A DNA stretch of 64,000 nucleotides from Pseudomonas matsuisoli. Its GTDB lineage: Bacteria; Pseudomonadota; Gammaproteobacteria; Pseudomonadales; Pseudomonadaceae. This document shows, piece after piece, positions 39,358 to 50,002 of the stretch. The position numbers and the translations under genes were made by a program. The notes below the pieces were generated by a model. It was given only the letters and a program-made list of their open reading frames with translations, was not told where the DNA came from and did not search any database. Each line of letters begins with the position of its first letter. The first letter of the stretch is position 1. Where the stretch lies: positions 245,650-309,649 of the forward strand of contig NZ_BMPO01000007.1 in the NCBI RefSeq assembly GCF_014647635.1, written 5' to 3'.

Positions 39358-40266
39358 GTGCAAGCGGATATCGATAGCTACCTCGATCATCTGCGCCACG
39401 AACAGCAGTGCTCGCCGCATACGCTGAATGCGTATGCGCGGGACCTGGAAAAGCTCCGTGCACTGTGTGAAACCCAGGCCATAAGCCGCTGGCAAGACCT
39501 TCGCAGCGCAGATTTGCGGCAGTTGCTGGCCAGGCTTCATCACCAGGGGTTGTCAGGAAAAAGCATCGGCCGGCTCCTCTCCGCGGCGCGCGGCCTCTAC
39601 CGTCACCTCGTTCGCCATCGGCACTGCGACCAGGACCCCACGACCGGTCTGCGTCCCCCTCGTGGCGAAAAGCGTTTGCCCAAGACGCTCGATGTCGACC
39701 TGGCGACGCAGTTGCTTGATGGTGGCGTAGAAGACGATTTTCTGGCCCGGCGTGATCACGCCATCATGGAATTGTTCTACTCGTCAGGGCTGCGGCTGTC
39801 GGAGCTGGTGAGCACGAATACGGACGACCTGGATCTAGGCGAAGGGTTGCTGCGGGTAACCGGCAAGGGCATGCGCGTCCGGGTCGTCCCTGTCGGAACA
39901 AAGGCCCGCGAAGCCATCGTGCAGTGGCTCCCGTTGCGGCAGCCCGTTGCGAAGGATTCGGCGCTCTTCGTCAGCGAACGCGGCACGCGACTCGGCGCTC
40001 GCGCGGTGCAGCTCCGGCTTCGGCAGGCCGGCGTTCGGGAAATGGGTCGGCACCTGCATCCCCACATGCTTCGTCACAGCTTCGCCAGCCATATGCTGGA
40101 GTCCTCCCAGGACCTGCGCGGTGTGCAAGAACTGTTAGGCCATGCTGATATCTCGACCACGCAAATCTATACCCATCTGGATTTCCAGCATCTGGCCAAG
40201 GTGTACGACGCCGCCCACCCTCGCGCGCGCCGGCGCGCCACCTCATCGGATACCGCTGAAGAATGA
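39358..40266 (+). CDS. xerC: Site-specific tyrosine recombinase XerC
   Basis: A 302-residue recombinase that, with XerD, resolves chromosome dimers at dif. Catalytic residues are visible: R in [11 protein letters not shown] and R in [12 protein letters not shown] in ELLGHADIS and the nucleophile Y in TTQIYTHLD. The start is GTG at 39358, with AACAGGAGA upstream. Its stop overlaps the HAD gene start (ATGA). Confidence 0.96.
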   Translation: MQADIDSYLDHLRHEQQCSPHTLNAYARDLEKLRALCETQAISRWQDLRSADLRQLLARLHHQGLSGKSIGRLLSAARGLYRHLVRHRHCDQDPTTGLRPPRGEKRLPKTLDVDLATQLLDGGVEDDFLARRDHAIMELFYSSGLRLSELVSTNTDDLDLGEGLLRVTGKGMRVRVVPVGTKAREAIVQWLPLRQPVAKDSALFVSERGTRLGARAVQLRLRQAGVREMGRHLHPHMLRHSFASHMLESSQDLRGVQELLGHADISTTQIYTHLDFQHLAKVYDAAHPRARRRATSSDTAEE

Positions 40267-40958
40267 CGCTGGAATTGATTACGTTCGATCTGGACGACAC
40301 GCTGTGGGACATCGCGCCGGTCATTCTCAACGCCGAAGCGGCGCTGCGGGCTTGGCTGGCGCGGGAAACACCACGGCTGGCCACACTTCCGGTAGAGCAT
40401 CTTGCAGAAATTCGCAGCCGCTTGGTGGCAGCCGATCCCGCCTTGAAACACCGCATCAGCGAACTCAGACGTCGCGTGTTGTATACCGCGCTGATTGAGG
40501 CGGGCTATTCGGCCCACGATGCGAGCACCCTTGCCGAAGCAGCGTTCGAGGTGTTTCTAGCCGCGCGACACAACATCGAACTGTATCCCGAAGCCCAGCC
40601 AGCGCTGGAGCAATTGGCGAATCGCTTTCGTCTTGCAGTGCTTACCAACGGCAACGCCGATGTGCGCCGCTTGGGTCTGGCAGATTATTTCGAATTTGCG
40701 CTCTGTGCGGAGGATGTCGGCATCGGCAAACCGGACCCGCACCCGTTCCAGGAGCTACTGCGCCGCGCCAACGTTCGCCCGGAAAACGCAGTCCACGTCG
40801 GCGACAATCCGGTAGACGACGTTGCCGGGGCCCAGGCTGCCGGCATGGGAACGGTCTGGTTCAACCCAGCTGGCAATGCTTGGGGTAGTGGCCCACCGCC
40901 CGACGCGGTCATCGGTAGCCTTGCCGACCTGCCCAACGCCCTGAAGCGTTGGGCCTGA
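40263..40958 (+). CDS. HAD-superfamily hydrolase (YigB type)
   Basis: A 231-residue phosphatase-like protein. Motif I is FDLDDTLWD (D9 and D11), motif II is [13 protein letters not shown], and motif III/IV is IGKPDPHPF with [13 protein letters not shown]. Members next to xerC are called YigB-like; in E. coli YigB dephosphorylates FMN. It is the last gene of the lptM-lysA-dapF-xerC cluster, joined to xerC by ATGA. Confidence 0.92.
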   Translation: MTLELITFDLDDTLWDIAPVILNAEAALRAWLARETPRLATLPVEHLAEIRSRLVAADPALKHRISELRRRVLYTALIEAGYSAHDASTLAEAAFEVFLAARHNIELYPEAQPALEQLANRFRLAVLTNGNADVRRLGLADYFEFALCAEDVGIGKPDPHPFQELLRRANVRPENAVHVGDNPVDDVAGAQAAGMGTVWFNPAGNAWGSGPPPDAVIGSLADLPNALKRWA

Positions 40959-40966
40959 CCGCGACG

Positions 40967-41281
40967 TCAGATGGGGCGGCTGCCGTACTTGCCTTCAGGC
41001 TTCTTCGGCGGATCGGCGACGACGTTGTCTTCGATCTCCTGAACACGACCACCACGCGAGAGAAACTCTTCCATCGCCTTGGACAACGCGTCGCGCTCAC
41101 GCTGCTTGGCTTCTACCGAAGGTAGCTCTTCAGGTTCTGCAGCGGCCTTGGCTTTCTTGCCGTTCTTGGCCGGCGTTTGCTCGCTGTCGTCATCGCTATC
41201 GTCCGCAGCATCGGCAGCCAGCCCCTCATCGTCCTCTTCTTCAGACTCCAGATCGTCCTGTTCGAGTTCTTCTTCGCTCAT
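40967..41281 (-). CDS. sutA: SutA, RNA polymerase-binding stress protein
   Basis: A 104-residue protein matching SutA of P. aeruginosa, which binds RNA polymerase and promotes transcription during slow growth. The first third is very acidic (MSEEELEQDDLESEEEDDEG) and disordered, the middle has LPSVEAKQRERDALSKAMEEFL, and the end VADPPKKPEGKYGSRPI is conserved. It converges on the HAD gene with 8 bases between stops. Confidence 0.9.
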   Translation of the reverse strand: MSEEELEQDDLESEEEDDEGLAADAADDSDDDSEQTPAKNGKKAKAAAEPEELPSVEAKQRERDALSKAMEEFLSRGGRVQEIEDNVVADPPKKPEGKYGSRPI

Positions 41282-41353
41282 GCTCTTCCCCTTACATCTC
41301 TTGCCATGCAGCTGGTGTTGTAGTTCAAAACCAACGTGTGATCGTTGGCGTAC

Positions 41354-41779
41354 TCAATCGACTTCACCTTGCAAGGTAGCCAATACCGTCCGGCTGCCCC
41401 CGTGATCCCGGTGTTCCCCGAGATAGATCCCTTGCCAGGTTCCTAGCGCCAGACGCCCCTCAGCGATCGGCAATACCAGGCTGCAACCCAATAGGCTGGA
41501 TTTGAAATGCGCGGGCAAATCGTCCGGCCCTTCGTAGTCATGTTCGTAGCCCGGCTCCCCTTGCGGCACAAGCCGGTCGAAGAAGCGGGCGAAATCCCGC
41601 CGCACGGAAGGGTCGGCGTTTTCGTTGATGGTCAGTGATGCCGACGTGTGCTGCAGCCAGAGATGCAACAGACCGACCTGGTATCGGGACAGTTCCGGCA
41701 GGTAGCCGAGCAGCTCATCCGTGATGAGATGGAAACCTCGGGCACGTGCGGCCAATTGGATTCGGGTCTGCTGCCACAT
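41354..41779 (-). CDS. YjbQ family protein (UPF0047)
   Basis: A 141-residue protein of the YjbQ/UPF0047 family. Conserved blocks are [19 protein letters not shown], a metal/active-site-like region, and [34 protein letters not shown]. coli YjbQ has weak thiamine-phosphate synthase activity, so the true role is uncertain. It lies 72 bases upstream of sutA on the same strand. Confidence 0.9.
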   Translation of the reverse strand: MWQQTRIQLAARARGFHLITDELLGYLPELSRYQVGLLHLWLQHTSASLTINENADPSVRRDFARFFDRLVPQGEPGYEHDYEGPDDLPAHFKSSLLGCSLVLPIAEGRLALGTWQGIYLGEHRDHGGSRTVLATLQGEVD

Positions 41780-41987
41780 GGCGTTCTTCTATCCCGTCAG
41801 CGATTCGGGTGGACTAATTGTTGCCTCGGCGAGCGCATTCTAGTGGGCTTTGCCGCGAATTCAAGCCGTGTCAAAAACGACCACCGGTGCGCATCGAGCG
41901 TTCCGTTCGGGGTCGGACCTGGGCGAGAAAAGTCGACGAATTGCGCTTCGTCCGAGCAGGGGATTCGAGCGGGTGGGCAATGGGCAT

Positions 41988-42019
41988 AAACAAAAGCGCC
42001 TCGACGGGATCGAGGCGCT
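41988..42019 (-). terminator. Terminator downstream of amtB
   Basis: On the minus strand AGCGCCTCG-ATCCCGT-CGAGGCGC is followed by TTTTGTTT. It lies about 120 bases beyond the amtB stop, and two smaller hairpins (42065-42110) precede it. Confidence 0.75.
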
Positions 42020-42141
42020 GGAGATGCGAGCCGGATAAGGGTCGCACGTTGAAACAAGATGTCGGTCTTACACGCCCCTTGCGGGCGTTACCCAGGCAGG
42101 CATGCCTGGCTTAGCCAAACACACCGTGCCCGCACTCATGT

Positions 42142-43461
42142 TTAGAGGTTGTAACCGCGCTCGTTGTGCAGCGCCAGATCGAGGCCTACCGACTCTTCTT
42201 CTTCGGTGACACGCAGGCCCATGACGACATCGATCACCTTGAGAATGATGTACGTCACAACTGCGGTGTAGACGATGGTGAACAGCACGCTTTCGGTCTG
42301 GATCCACAGTTGCAGCGCGATGTTCTCGACTTCACCGAAACCGCCCAGCGCGGGTGCAGCAAAAGCACCGGTCAGGATGGCGCCAACGATACCGCCGACT
42401 GCGTGCACGCCGAAGACGTCCAGCGAATCGTCGTATCCCAGCTTGCGCTTGAGCGAGGTCGCGCAGAAGAAGCAGATGACGCCAGAAGCAAGACCGATCA
42501 CCAGAGCGCCGACAGGGCCGACGGTTCCAGCGGCTGGCGTGATCGCTACGAGGCCTGCAACCACACCGGATGCGATACCCAGGGCGCTTGGCTTACCGTG
42601 GGCAACCCACTCGGCAAACATCCACGCCAAAGCGGCAGCGGCGGTCGCAATCTGCGTGACCAGCATGGCCATACCAGCGGTGTCGTCGGCTGCTGCTGCA
42701 GAACCGGCGTTGAAACCGAACCAGCCGACCCAGAGCATCGCCGCGCCCACCAGGGTGTAACCCAAGTTGTGTGGCGCCATGGGCGTAGTCGGGTAGCCTT
42801 TACGCTTGCCCAACACGATGCACGCGACCAGGCCTGCGATACCTGCGTTGATGTGCACCACGGTGCCACCGGCGAAGTCCAACACGCCCCAATCCCACAT
42901 CAGCGCGCCGTCGCCGCTCCATACCATGTGTGCGATCGGTGCATAGACGATGGTGAACCAGATACCGCTGAAGATCAGCATCGCAGAGAACTTCATGCGC
43001 TCGGCGAACGCACCGACGATGAGGGCCGGCGTGATGATCGCGAAGGTCATCTGGAAGGTGACGAACACGCTCTCGGGGAACGCGCCAATCAGGCTGTCCT
43101 TACCGACGTTCGCCAGGAAGGCGTTGGACAGTCCACCAACGAAGGAATTGAAGTTGATGACGCCTGCTTCCATACCTGTCGTATCGAAGGTGAGGCTATA
43201 GCCGTATACCATCCACAGGATGCTGATCAGGCCGGTAATCGCGAAGCACTGCATGAGCACGGACAGGATGTTCTTCGAACGCACCATGCCGCCGTAAAAC
43301 AGCGCAAGACCGGGAATGGTCATGAACAACACCAGTGCAGTGGATATCATCATCCACGCGGTGTCACCGCTATTGAGGGTCGCCTCTTCCTGTGCCAGCG
43401 CAAGGCTTGGGACAAACAGAGACAAAAGGGCTCCTAGCCCCGCGATTTTTCGCAGAGTCAT
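42142..43461 (-). CDS. amtB: Ammonium transporter AmtB
   Basis: A 439-residue ammonium channel. A signal peptide ends near LALAQEE, followed by eleven membrane helices. The twin-histidine pore is seen in FAGGTVVHINAGIAG and DVFGVHAVGGIVGA. The C-terminal tail EEEESVGLDLALHNERGYNL is the GlnK-docking segment. It lies 32 bases downstream of glnK, the classic PII-AmtB pair, which closes the channel when nitrogen is ample. Confidence 0.96.
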   Translation of the reverse strand: MTLRKIAGLGALLSLFVPSLALAQEEATLNSGDTAWMMISTALVLFMTIPGLALFYGGMVRSKNILSVLMQCFAITGLISILWMVYGYSLTFDTTGMEAGVINFNSFVGGLSNAFLANVGKDSLIGAFPESVFVTFQMTFAIITPALIVGAFAERMKFSAMLIFSGIWFTIVYAPIAHMVWSGDGALMWDWGVLDFAGGTVVHINAGIAGLVACIVLGKRKGYPTTPMAPHNLGYTLVGAAMLWVGWFGFNAGSAAAADDTAGMAMLVTQIATAAAALAWMFAEWVAHGKPSALGIASGVVAGLVAITPAAGTVGPVGALVIGLASGVICFFCATSLKRKLGYDDSLDVFGVHAVGGIVGAILTGAFAAPALGGFGEVENIALQLWIQTESVLFTIVYTAVVTYIILKVIDVVMGLRVTEEEESVGLDLALHNERGYNL

Positions 43462-43493
43462 GAATGTTGCTCCTGGGCGAGAGTAGAAAAGGG

Positions 43494-44270
<777 letters not shown>

Positions 44271-44543
44271 ATGCTAGCTCCCAAATCCCTGTTCGAAACG
44301 GTCAATGCGCAGGTATCGCGCTTGTTAAGCGACGCACCCGGCCTGCCACGCGCTGAGGTGGAGTCACAAGTGAAAGCGCTGTTGCAGAGCGCATTCAACC
44401 GGCTGGACCTGGTCAGCCGTGAGGAATTCGACAGTCAGATGCTGGTGCTTGAACGCACCCGAATGAGGCTCGAGATGCTTGAGCGCAAACTCGCCGAACT
44501 CGAAGCCCAAACCCCCTTGGAGCCAACCCCAACCCGCGAATGA
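44271..44543 (+). CDS. ubiK: UbiK, ubiquinone synthesis accessory factor (YqiC family)
   Basis: A 90-residue coiled-coil protein: MLAPKSLFETVNAQVSRLL, then a long helix (EVESQVKALLQSAFNRLDLVSREEFDSQMLVLERTRMRLEMLERKLAELEAQ) that forms a trimer. UbiK assists aerobic ubiquinone synthesis with UbiJ. It is followed after 33 bases by the yifB gene. Confidence 0.92.
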   Translation: MLAPKSLFETVNAQVSRLLSDAPGLPRAEVESQVKALLQSAFNRLDLVSREEFDSQMLVLERTRMRLEMLERKLAELEAQTPLEPTPTRE

Positions 44544-44576
44544 CTCGCGGGACGTGCGTGATCAAGGAGTGATCCC

Positions 44577-46070
44577 ATGTCGTTAGCCATCATCTATAGT
44601 CGCGCCCAGATCGGCGTCGACGCCCCTGCGGTCATGGTCGAGGCGCACCTCGCAAACGGCCTACCTTCCCTAACCCTTGTCGGATTGCCAGAGACCGCCG
44701 TCAAGGAAAGCAAGGACCGCGTTCGCAGTGCCATTCTCAGCTCGGGCTTCGAATTTCCAACTCGACGTATCACCCTCAATCTTGCACCCGCAGATCTACC
44801 GAAAGACGGCGGCCGCTTCGATATAGCGATTGCGCTGGGCCTATTAGCGGCCAGCGGGCAGGTGCCGATCGATGCGCTCAAAGATGTCGAGTGTCTGGGC
44901 GAGTTGGCACTTTCTGGAGCAATACGCTCCGTGCAAGGCGTACTGCCGGCAGCGCTGGCGGCACGCGACGCCGGGCGCGCGCTGATCGTTCCCTTGGAGA
45001 ATGCCGAAGAAGCGAGCCTTGCCAGCGGTTTGAAGGTATTCGCCGCCAGTCACCTGCTGGAACTGGCCGCACATTTCAATGGCCATACTCCGCTGGCGCC
45101 TTACGAAGCCAAAGGCCTCTTGCGGCAATGCCGCCCGTATCCCGACCTCATTGATGTGCACGGACAGCTAGCCGCCAAACGTGCACTGTTGGTGGCCGCT
45201 GCGGGTCGGCATAACGTACTGTTGAGCGGTCCGCCAGGAACGGGCAAGACATTGTTAGCCAGTCGCCTGCCTGGCCTGCTGCCTCCGCTGAATGAAACGG
45301 AAGCGATGGAAGTCGCAGCCATTTCTTCCGTAGCCAGTCACGCGCCGCTGCAAGCGTGGCCGCAACGCCCTTTTCGCCATCCACACCACAGCGCTTCCGG
45401 CCCAGCGCTGGTAGGTGGCGGAAGCCGGCCGCGTCCTGGTGAAATCACCCTGGCCCACCAGGGCATTTTGTTTCTGGATGAGCTTCCCGAATTTGACCGG
45501 CGCGTGCTCGAGGTGCTTCGTGAGCCGTTAGAAAGTGGTGAGATCGTAATCGCCCGGGCGCGGGACAAAGTCAGGTTTCCGGCGCGCTTCCAGTTGGTCG
45601 CGGCGATGAACCCCTGCCCCTGTGGCTATTTGGGTGACAGCGCGAACCGCTGTCGATGCACGCCCGATCAAATTCAACGCTACCGCAGCAAGCTGTCCGG
45701 CCCGTTGCTGGATCGAATCGATCTGCACCTCACCGTGGCCCGTGAAGGCACTATCCTGCAGCGCCCCTCCAATGAAGGCATGACGACCGCAGAAGCCGCC
45801 GCAGTCGTAGCCGCTGCGCAGGAGCGACAGGAAAGCCGCCAAGGCTGTGCAAATGCGTTTCTCGACCCTGCGAAGCTGCACCAACATTGCGCACTCCAGG
45901 ACGCAGACCGACGCTGGCTCGAAACCGCCTGCGAGCGGCTCGGCCTCTCGCTCCGCTCGGCGCACCGGATCATGAAAGTCGCCCGGACGTTGGCGGACCT
46001 GGAAGGGGCCCCCTCGATCGAGCGTCCTCACCTGGCAGAAGCGCTGCAATATCGAGGCGTACAAGGTTAG
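44577..46070 (+). CDS. YifB/ComM family AAA+ protein (Mg chelatase-like)
   Basis: A 497-residue protein. The N-terminal Lon-protease-like fold (VGVDAPAVMVEAHLANGLPSLTLVGLPETAVKESKDRVRSA) precedes the AAA+ module with Walker A SGPPGTGKTLLA near residue 220 and Walker B ILFLDELPEFDRRVLEVLREP. Four cysteines in NPCPCGYLGDSANRCRC suggest a metal site. ComM relatives are helicases that extend the strand-exchange region during natural transformation, so a role in DNA uptake is plausible. No other competence genes are nearby. Confidence 0.93.
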   Translation: MSLAIIYSRAQIGVDAPAVMVEAHLANGLPSLTLVGLPETAVKESKDRVRSAILSSGFEFPTRRITLNLAPADLPKDGGRFDIAIALGLLAASGQVPIDALKDVECLGELALSGAIRSVQGVLPAALAARDAGRALIVPLENAEEASLASGLKVFAASHLLELAAHFNGHTPLAPYEAKGLLRQCRPYPDLIDVHGQLAAKRALLVAAAGRHNVLLSGPPGTGKTLLASRLPGLLPPLNETEAMEVAAISSVASHAPLQAWPQRPFRHPHHSASGPALVGGGSRPRPGEITLAHQGILFLDELPEFDRRVLEVLREPLESGEIVIARARDKVRFPARFQLVAAMNPCPCGYLGDSANRCRCTPDQIQRYRSKLSGPLLDRIDLHLTVAREGTILQRPSNEGMTTAEAAAVVAAAQERQESRQGCANAFLDPAKLHQHCALQDADRRWLETACERLGLSLRSAHRIMKVARTLADLEGAPSIERPHLAEALQYRGVQG

Positions 46071-46167
46071 GCGGGGTCGTGGACGGGCGCTTATTCAGCG
46101 CTGCGCACGAGAAGGTTTACGCGACGGCATCACCGCCGCGTAAACCGAACGGCATCCATGCAGGCTG

Positions 46168-48726
46168 TTAAGCCTTGGAGACGGACCGACGCCGCTGCAT
46201 CCAAACCACCAGCGCCAACAGGATGAGTCCTGGGAACCACATGATCTCCTTCGGCGCCCGTTCCGTAGGCGCTCGCGCGGCGACGATCTCCTGGTCGAAA
46301 GCCAAGCCTGCGGCTTCCGCCGGGCTACCGAAGCCTACAACGTCGATCAATGTTTTCCCCTCTTGCTCGTAGAGGGTCAGTCCCAATGCTTCCAGACGCT
46401 CTTGTCCCGTTCCTTTTTCTGGAACAGGTAGCAGGACGCTGAACGTCTTCATATCGCCGACCGCATCCTCGCCGCTGACCCGCAGCCGTAACTCGCTGTT
46501 CTCGTCGAGATTCTCCAGTGCCTGGGCCATCTGCGCCGGTGGAATATCACGGTACGGATCGACCGCCATGTCCATCCAGAAACCGGGGCGGAACAACGTG
46601 AAGGCGATCAGCAGCAGAAGCACGCTTTCGTACCAGCGGCTTCTGGTCAGGAAATAGCCCTGCGTTCCTGCCGCGAACAACAGCATCGCGATCGTGGAAA
46701 TAATGAAAATCAGCACGCCATGCCAGAAGTCGACATCGATCAGCAGCAAGTCCGTGTTGAAGATGAACAGGAACGGTAGCGCCGCCGTGCGCAGGCTGTA
46801 GTAGAACGCCGTGATGCCGGTACGGATCGGATCGCCTTTCGATACAGCCGCCGCGGCGAACGAGGCCAGCCCAACGGGTGGCGTGACGTCAGCCATGATG
46901 CCGAAGTAGAAGACAAACAGGTGCACGGCAATGAGCGGCACGATTAGTCCGTTCTGTTGACCGAGCGAAACGATGACCGGCGCAAGCAGGCTGGACACAA
47001 CGATGTAGTTCGCTGTCGTCGGCAGGCCCATTCCCAGGATCAGGCTCAGCACGGCAGTCAGCAACAACATCAGCAGCAGATTGCCCATCGACAGCAATTC
47101 CACGACATCCGCCAATACCAGCCCGACACCGGTTTGCGACACCGCACCCACGATGATGCCTGCCGCCGCTGTAGCGATCCCGATACCGATCATGTTGCGT
47201 GCGCCCGCGATGAGGCCCTCGCGCAAGTCGATCAAACCGTCGCGAAACGTACCGTGGGTGTGGTTTTCGCTCCCGCGCAGCATGTTCAGCAGAGGACGTT
47301 GCGTGAGCAGAATGAAGACTAGGATCATCGAGCCCCAAAAGGCTGAGAGCCCAGGGGAAAGCCGCTCGACCATCAGGCACCAGACCAGCACGACCACGGG
47401 CAACAGAAAGTGCAGGCCAGAAAGCAGCACCCTCCGCGTATCCGGCAAGCGTTCGAGGGGCGTATCGGGATCTTCCGGCGCCAGCGGTGGATTGGACGCT
47501 GCGATTTTCAACAGCAATACGTACGCGACCAGCAGCAACCCGCCGATCACCCACGAAGCGCTATCGCCCAGGGCTGGCTTGAGCCATCCCAACCCGTAGT
47601 AGACCGCTAGGGACAGTCCGCTGATCAACGTTGCACCGAAGGCAAGACCCAGTAGTCGACGCAGCCAGGGGTGAGCGACGCCATTTCGGGGCAATGCCTT
47701 CAAGCCGAGCTTCAGCGACTCGAGGTGGACGATGTAGAACAGCGCGATGTAGGAGATCAGCGCCGGTAGAAAGGCATGCTTGACCACTTCGGTATAAGGC
47801 ATCCCGATGTACTCGACCATCAGGAACGCCGCCGCACCCATGACGGGCGGCATGATTTGGCCGTTCACCGAAGACGCGACTTCCACGGCGCCTGCCTTCT
47901 CCGAACTGAAGCCGGTACGCTTCATCATCGGAATCGTGAAGGTGCCGGTGGTCACGACGTTGGCGATCGACGATCCCGAGATCAAGCCGGTCAGCCCCGA
48001 AGCCACCACAGCCGCCTTCGCGGGGCCGCCACGCAGATGGCCAAGCAGGCTGAAGGCCAACTGGATGAAGTAATGCCCCGCACCCGCGCGCTCCAACAGC
48101 GCACCGAACAACACGAACAGGAACACGAAGCTCGTGGAAACGCCCAGCGCGATGCCGAATACGCCTTCGGTCGTGATCCATTGGTGATTGGCCAAGGCAT
48201 GCAGGCTCACGCCACGGTGGGCCAGCATTGCCGGCATCCACGGCCCCGCCAGGCTGTAGATCAGAAAGATGAGCGCAATCACAGCGAGGGCCGGGCCAAG
48301 CGCCCTCCGTGTGGCCTCAAGCAACAGCGGCAACCCGATACAGGCCGTCACCAGGTCCATCGTTGTCAAATTGCCAGGACGTTGCGCCAACTGCTCGTAA
48401 AAAATGAAGAGATACGCAGCGGTGGCAGCCGCGACCAAGGCCAGGACGATGTCTACGGCCGGCACCCGATCACGGGGCGATCGCTTAAAAGCCGGATAGG
48501 CAAGAAAGGCCAGCAGCAATGCGAAGGCCAGGTGAATAGACCGGGCTTCGGTGTCGTTGAACACACCGACACCGATCATGAAGGGCAGAGGCGAGGCTAT
48601 CCACACCTGAAATAACGACCAGGCCAATGCAAGGCCTGCGATCAAGCTCGCCATGAACCCAAGCGGGTTCCGCGCGCCGACTTCCTGAGCCACCAGCTCT
48701 TCGGAAGACAAGGTTTTATCGGTCAT
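46168..48726 (-). CDS. TRAP transporter fused permease (TAXI type)
   Basis: An 852-residue inner-membrane protein in which the small (DctQ-like) and large (DctM-like) TRAP subunits are fused. Many helices are visible, and the large-subunit core shows GLTGLISGSSIANVVTTGTFTIPMMKRTGFSSEKAGAVEVASSVNG and GMGLPTTANYIVVSS. The C-terminal ~200 residues form the DUF3394-type tail with two further helices. Its partner binding protein is the upstream TAXI gene, with 86 bases and a hairpin between. Uptake is driven by an ion gradient; the substrate is unknown, often dicarboxylates or amino acids. Confidence 0.93.
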   Translation of the reverse strand: MTDKTLSSEELVAQEVGARNPLGFMASLIAGLALAWSLFQVWIASPLPFMIGVGVFNDTEARSIHLAFALLLAFLAYPAFKRSPRDRVPAVDIVLALVAAATAAYLFIFYEQLAQRPGNLTTMDLVTACIGLPLLLEATRRALGPALAVIALIFLIYSLAGPWMPAMLAHRGVSLHALANHQWITTEGVFGIALGVSTSFVFLFVLFGALLERAGAGHYFIQLAFSLLGHLRGGPAKAAVVASGLTGLISGSSIANVVTTGTFTIPMMKRTGFSSEKAGAVEVASSVNGQIMPPVMGAAAFLMVEYIGMPYTEVVKHAFLPALISYIALFYIVHLESLKLGLKALPRNGVAHPWLRRLLGLAFGATLISGLSLAVYYGLGWLKPALGDSASWVIGGLLLVAYVLLLKIAASNPPLAPEDPDTPLERLPDTRRVLLSGLHFLLPVVVLVWCLMVERLSPGLSAFWGSMILVFILLTQRPLLNMLRGSENHTHGTFRDGLIDLREGLIAGARNMIGIGIATAAAGIIVGAVSQTGVGLVLADVVELLSMGNLLLMLLLTAVLSLILGMGLPTTANYIVVSSLLAPVIVSLGQQNGLIVPLIAVHLFVFYFGIMADVTPPVGLASFAAAAVSKGDPIRTGITAFYYSLRTAALPFLFIFNTDLLLIDVDFWHGVLIFIISTIAMLLFAAGTQGYFLTRSRWYESVLLLLIAFTLFRPGFWMDMAVDPYRDIPPAQMAQALENLDENSELRLRVSGEDAVGDMKTFSVLLPVPEKGTGQERLEALGLTLYEQEGKTLIDVVGFGSPAEAAGLAFDQEIVAARAPTERAPKEIMWFPGLILLALVVWMQRRRSVSKA

Positions 48727-48760
48727 GAGAGTGCCTGATGTTCAACCGTCGAATGACGAC

Positions 48761-48790
48761 AAAACCCGTGCCCTTTCGGTGCACGGGTTT
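48761..48790 (-). terminator. Attenuator-like hairpin between TRAP binding protein and permease
   Basis: On the minus strand AAACCCGTGC-ACCGAAAGG-GCACGGGTTTT is followed by GTCGTC. It lies in the 86-base gap and should let only part of the transcription continue into the permease gene, giving an excess of binding protein. Confidence 0.7.
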
Positions 48791-48812
48791 GGAGAGCGAT
48801 ACCTGATTACGA

Positions 48813-49787
48813 CTACTTCAGCCAGCCACGCTCTTTGTAGTAGCGCGCAGCGCCTTCATGCAACGGCGCGGTAAGACCAACCTTGATCATGTCTTCTTCT
48901 TTCAGGTCCGCAAAAGAAGGATGAAGTTTGCGGAAGCGATCCAGATTTTCGAACACGGACTTAACGACCTGATACACGACGTCCGGATCGGTCTTGGCGC
49001 TTACCGAAAGAACGGCCTTGCCGCCGATGGATTGCGTGGGCTTGTCGTTGCCCTTGTAGAGCCCGCCAGGAATTTCCGCCTTGGTGTAGTAGCTCTTCTC
49101 GCTCAGAAGCTTGTCGATTTGAGGCCCCGTAATAGGCACCAGAACCGCATCGACCGTGGTCGTGGCTTCCTGGATGGCGCCATTGGGATGACCGACGAAG
49201 TAGCTCATGGCGTCGATATTGTTGTCGCTCAAGGCACTGGCCTGCTCGGCGGGCTTGAGTTCCGAGGCCAGTTTGAAGACCGACTTATCCCAGCCCTGCA
49301 GACGCATGACCTCGTCGAACGTATCGCGCTGACCCGAGCCCGGGTTGCCGATGTTCACACGCTTGCCTTTGAGGTCGTCCAAGCCGTTGATGCCTGCATC
49401 ACGACGGGCAAGCACCGTGAACACTTCGCTTTGCAGCGACATTACGGCTCTCAAATCATCCATCGCACCCTGTTGCTCAAAAGGAGGCAAACCCTTCATC
49501 GCTTTGAACTGGTGATCGGACTGCATGATGCCGAAGTTGAATTCGCCCGAACGCAGACCATTCACGTTCGCTACACCACCACCGCTAGCAGGCGCGTTGC
49601 AACGGATACCGGATTTTGCGCTGTCGCGATTGACGAAACGGCAAATCGACTGCCCCGCCACGTAGTAGACCCCGGTCTGGCCACCTGTTCCGATTGTCAC
49701 GTACTTCTCTTGGGCCTGGGCAACGCCGCCAATCGTGCTGAGCGCGAGACCCGCAGAAAGCGTCCACGCGAGAGATAGGCATTTCAT
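48813..49787 (-). CDS. TAXI-family TRAP transporter substrate-binding protein
   Basis: A 324-residue exported binding protein. The signal peptide MKCLSLAWTLSAGLALSTIG ends near VAQAQEK, and KYVTIGTGGQTGVYYVAGQSIC is the TAXI signature start. It captures an unidentified solute in the periplasm for the fused permease that follows. Confidence 0.94.
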   Translation of the reverse strand: MKCLSLAWTLSAGLALSTIGGVAQAQEKYVTIGTGGQTGVYYVAGQSICRFVNRDSAKSGIRCNAPASGGGVANVNGLRSGEFNFGIMQSDHQFKAMKGLPPFEQQGAMDDLRAVMSLQSEVFTVLARRDAGINGLDDLKGKRVNIGNPGSGQRDTFDEVMRLQGWDKSVFKLASELKPAEQASALSDNNIDAMSYFVGHPNGAIQEATTTVDAVLVPITGPQIDKLLSEKSYYTKAEIPGGLYKGNDKPTQSIGGKAVLSVSAKTDPDVVYQVVKSVFENLDRFRKLHPSFADLKEEDMIKVGLTAPLHEGAARYYKERGWLK

Positions 49788-49929
49788 CCTGGTATTCCTT
49801 ATTCATTGTCGTGGGGGGGAAGCAGCGCTTCTAGAACGCGGCGAGGGTCTTTTATACGTGACACCTGCCAGCGTCAACCACTGAGGGACGGAGCGGCACA
49901 AAGCAGGCACACCGTAAAAACTTAGTACA

Positions 49930-49961
49930 AAAAAAGGGTACTGACGCGCAGTACCCTTTTC
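49930..49961. terminator. Bidirectional terminator after the chemoreceptor gene
   Basis: AAAAAAGGGTACT-GACGCGC-AGTACCCTTTT has a 7-base stem with A and T tracts. It lies 42 bases beyond the chemoreceptor stop and upstream of the TAXI gene promoter. Confidence 0.85.
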
Positions 49962-50002
49962 TAAGACGAGAGGTGCCGAGGACAGGCGACGCCGCAGCCC
50001 TC

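Noticed and set aside
42166..43437. A 423-codon plus-strand open frame.
   Set aside because: It is the shadow of amtB on the other strand, with a composition rich in H, D and Q and no recognisable domain.
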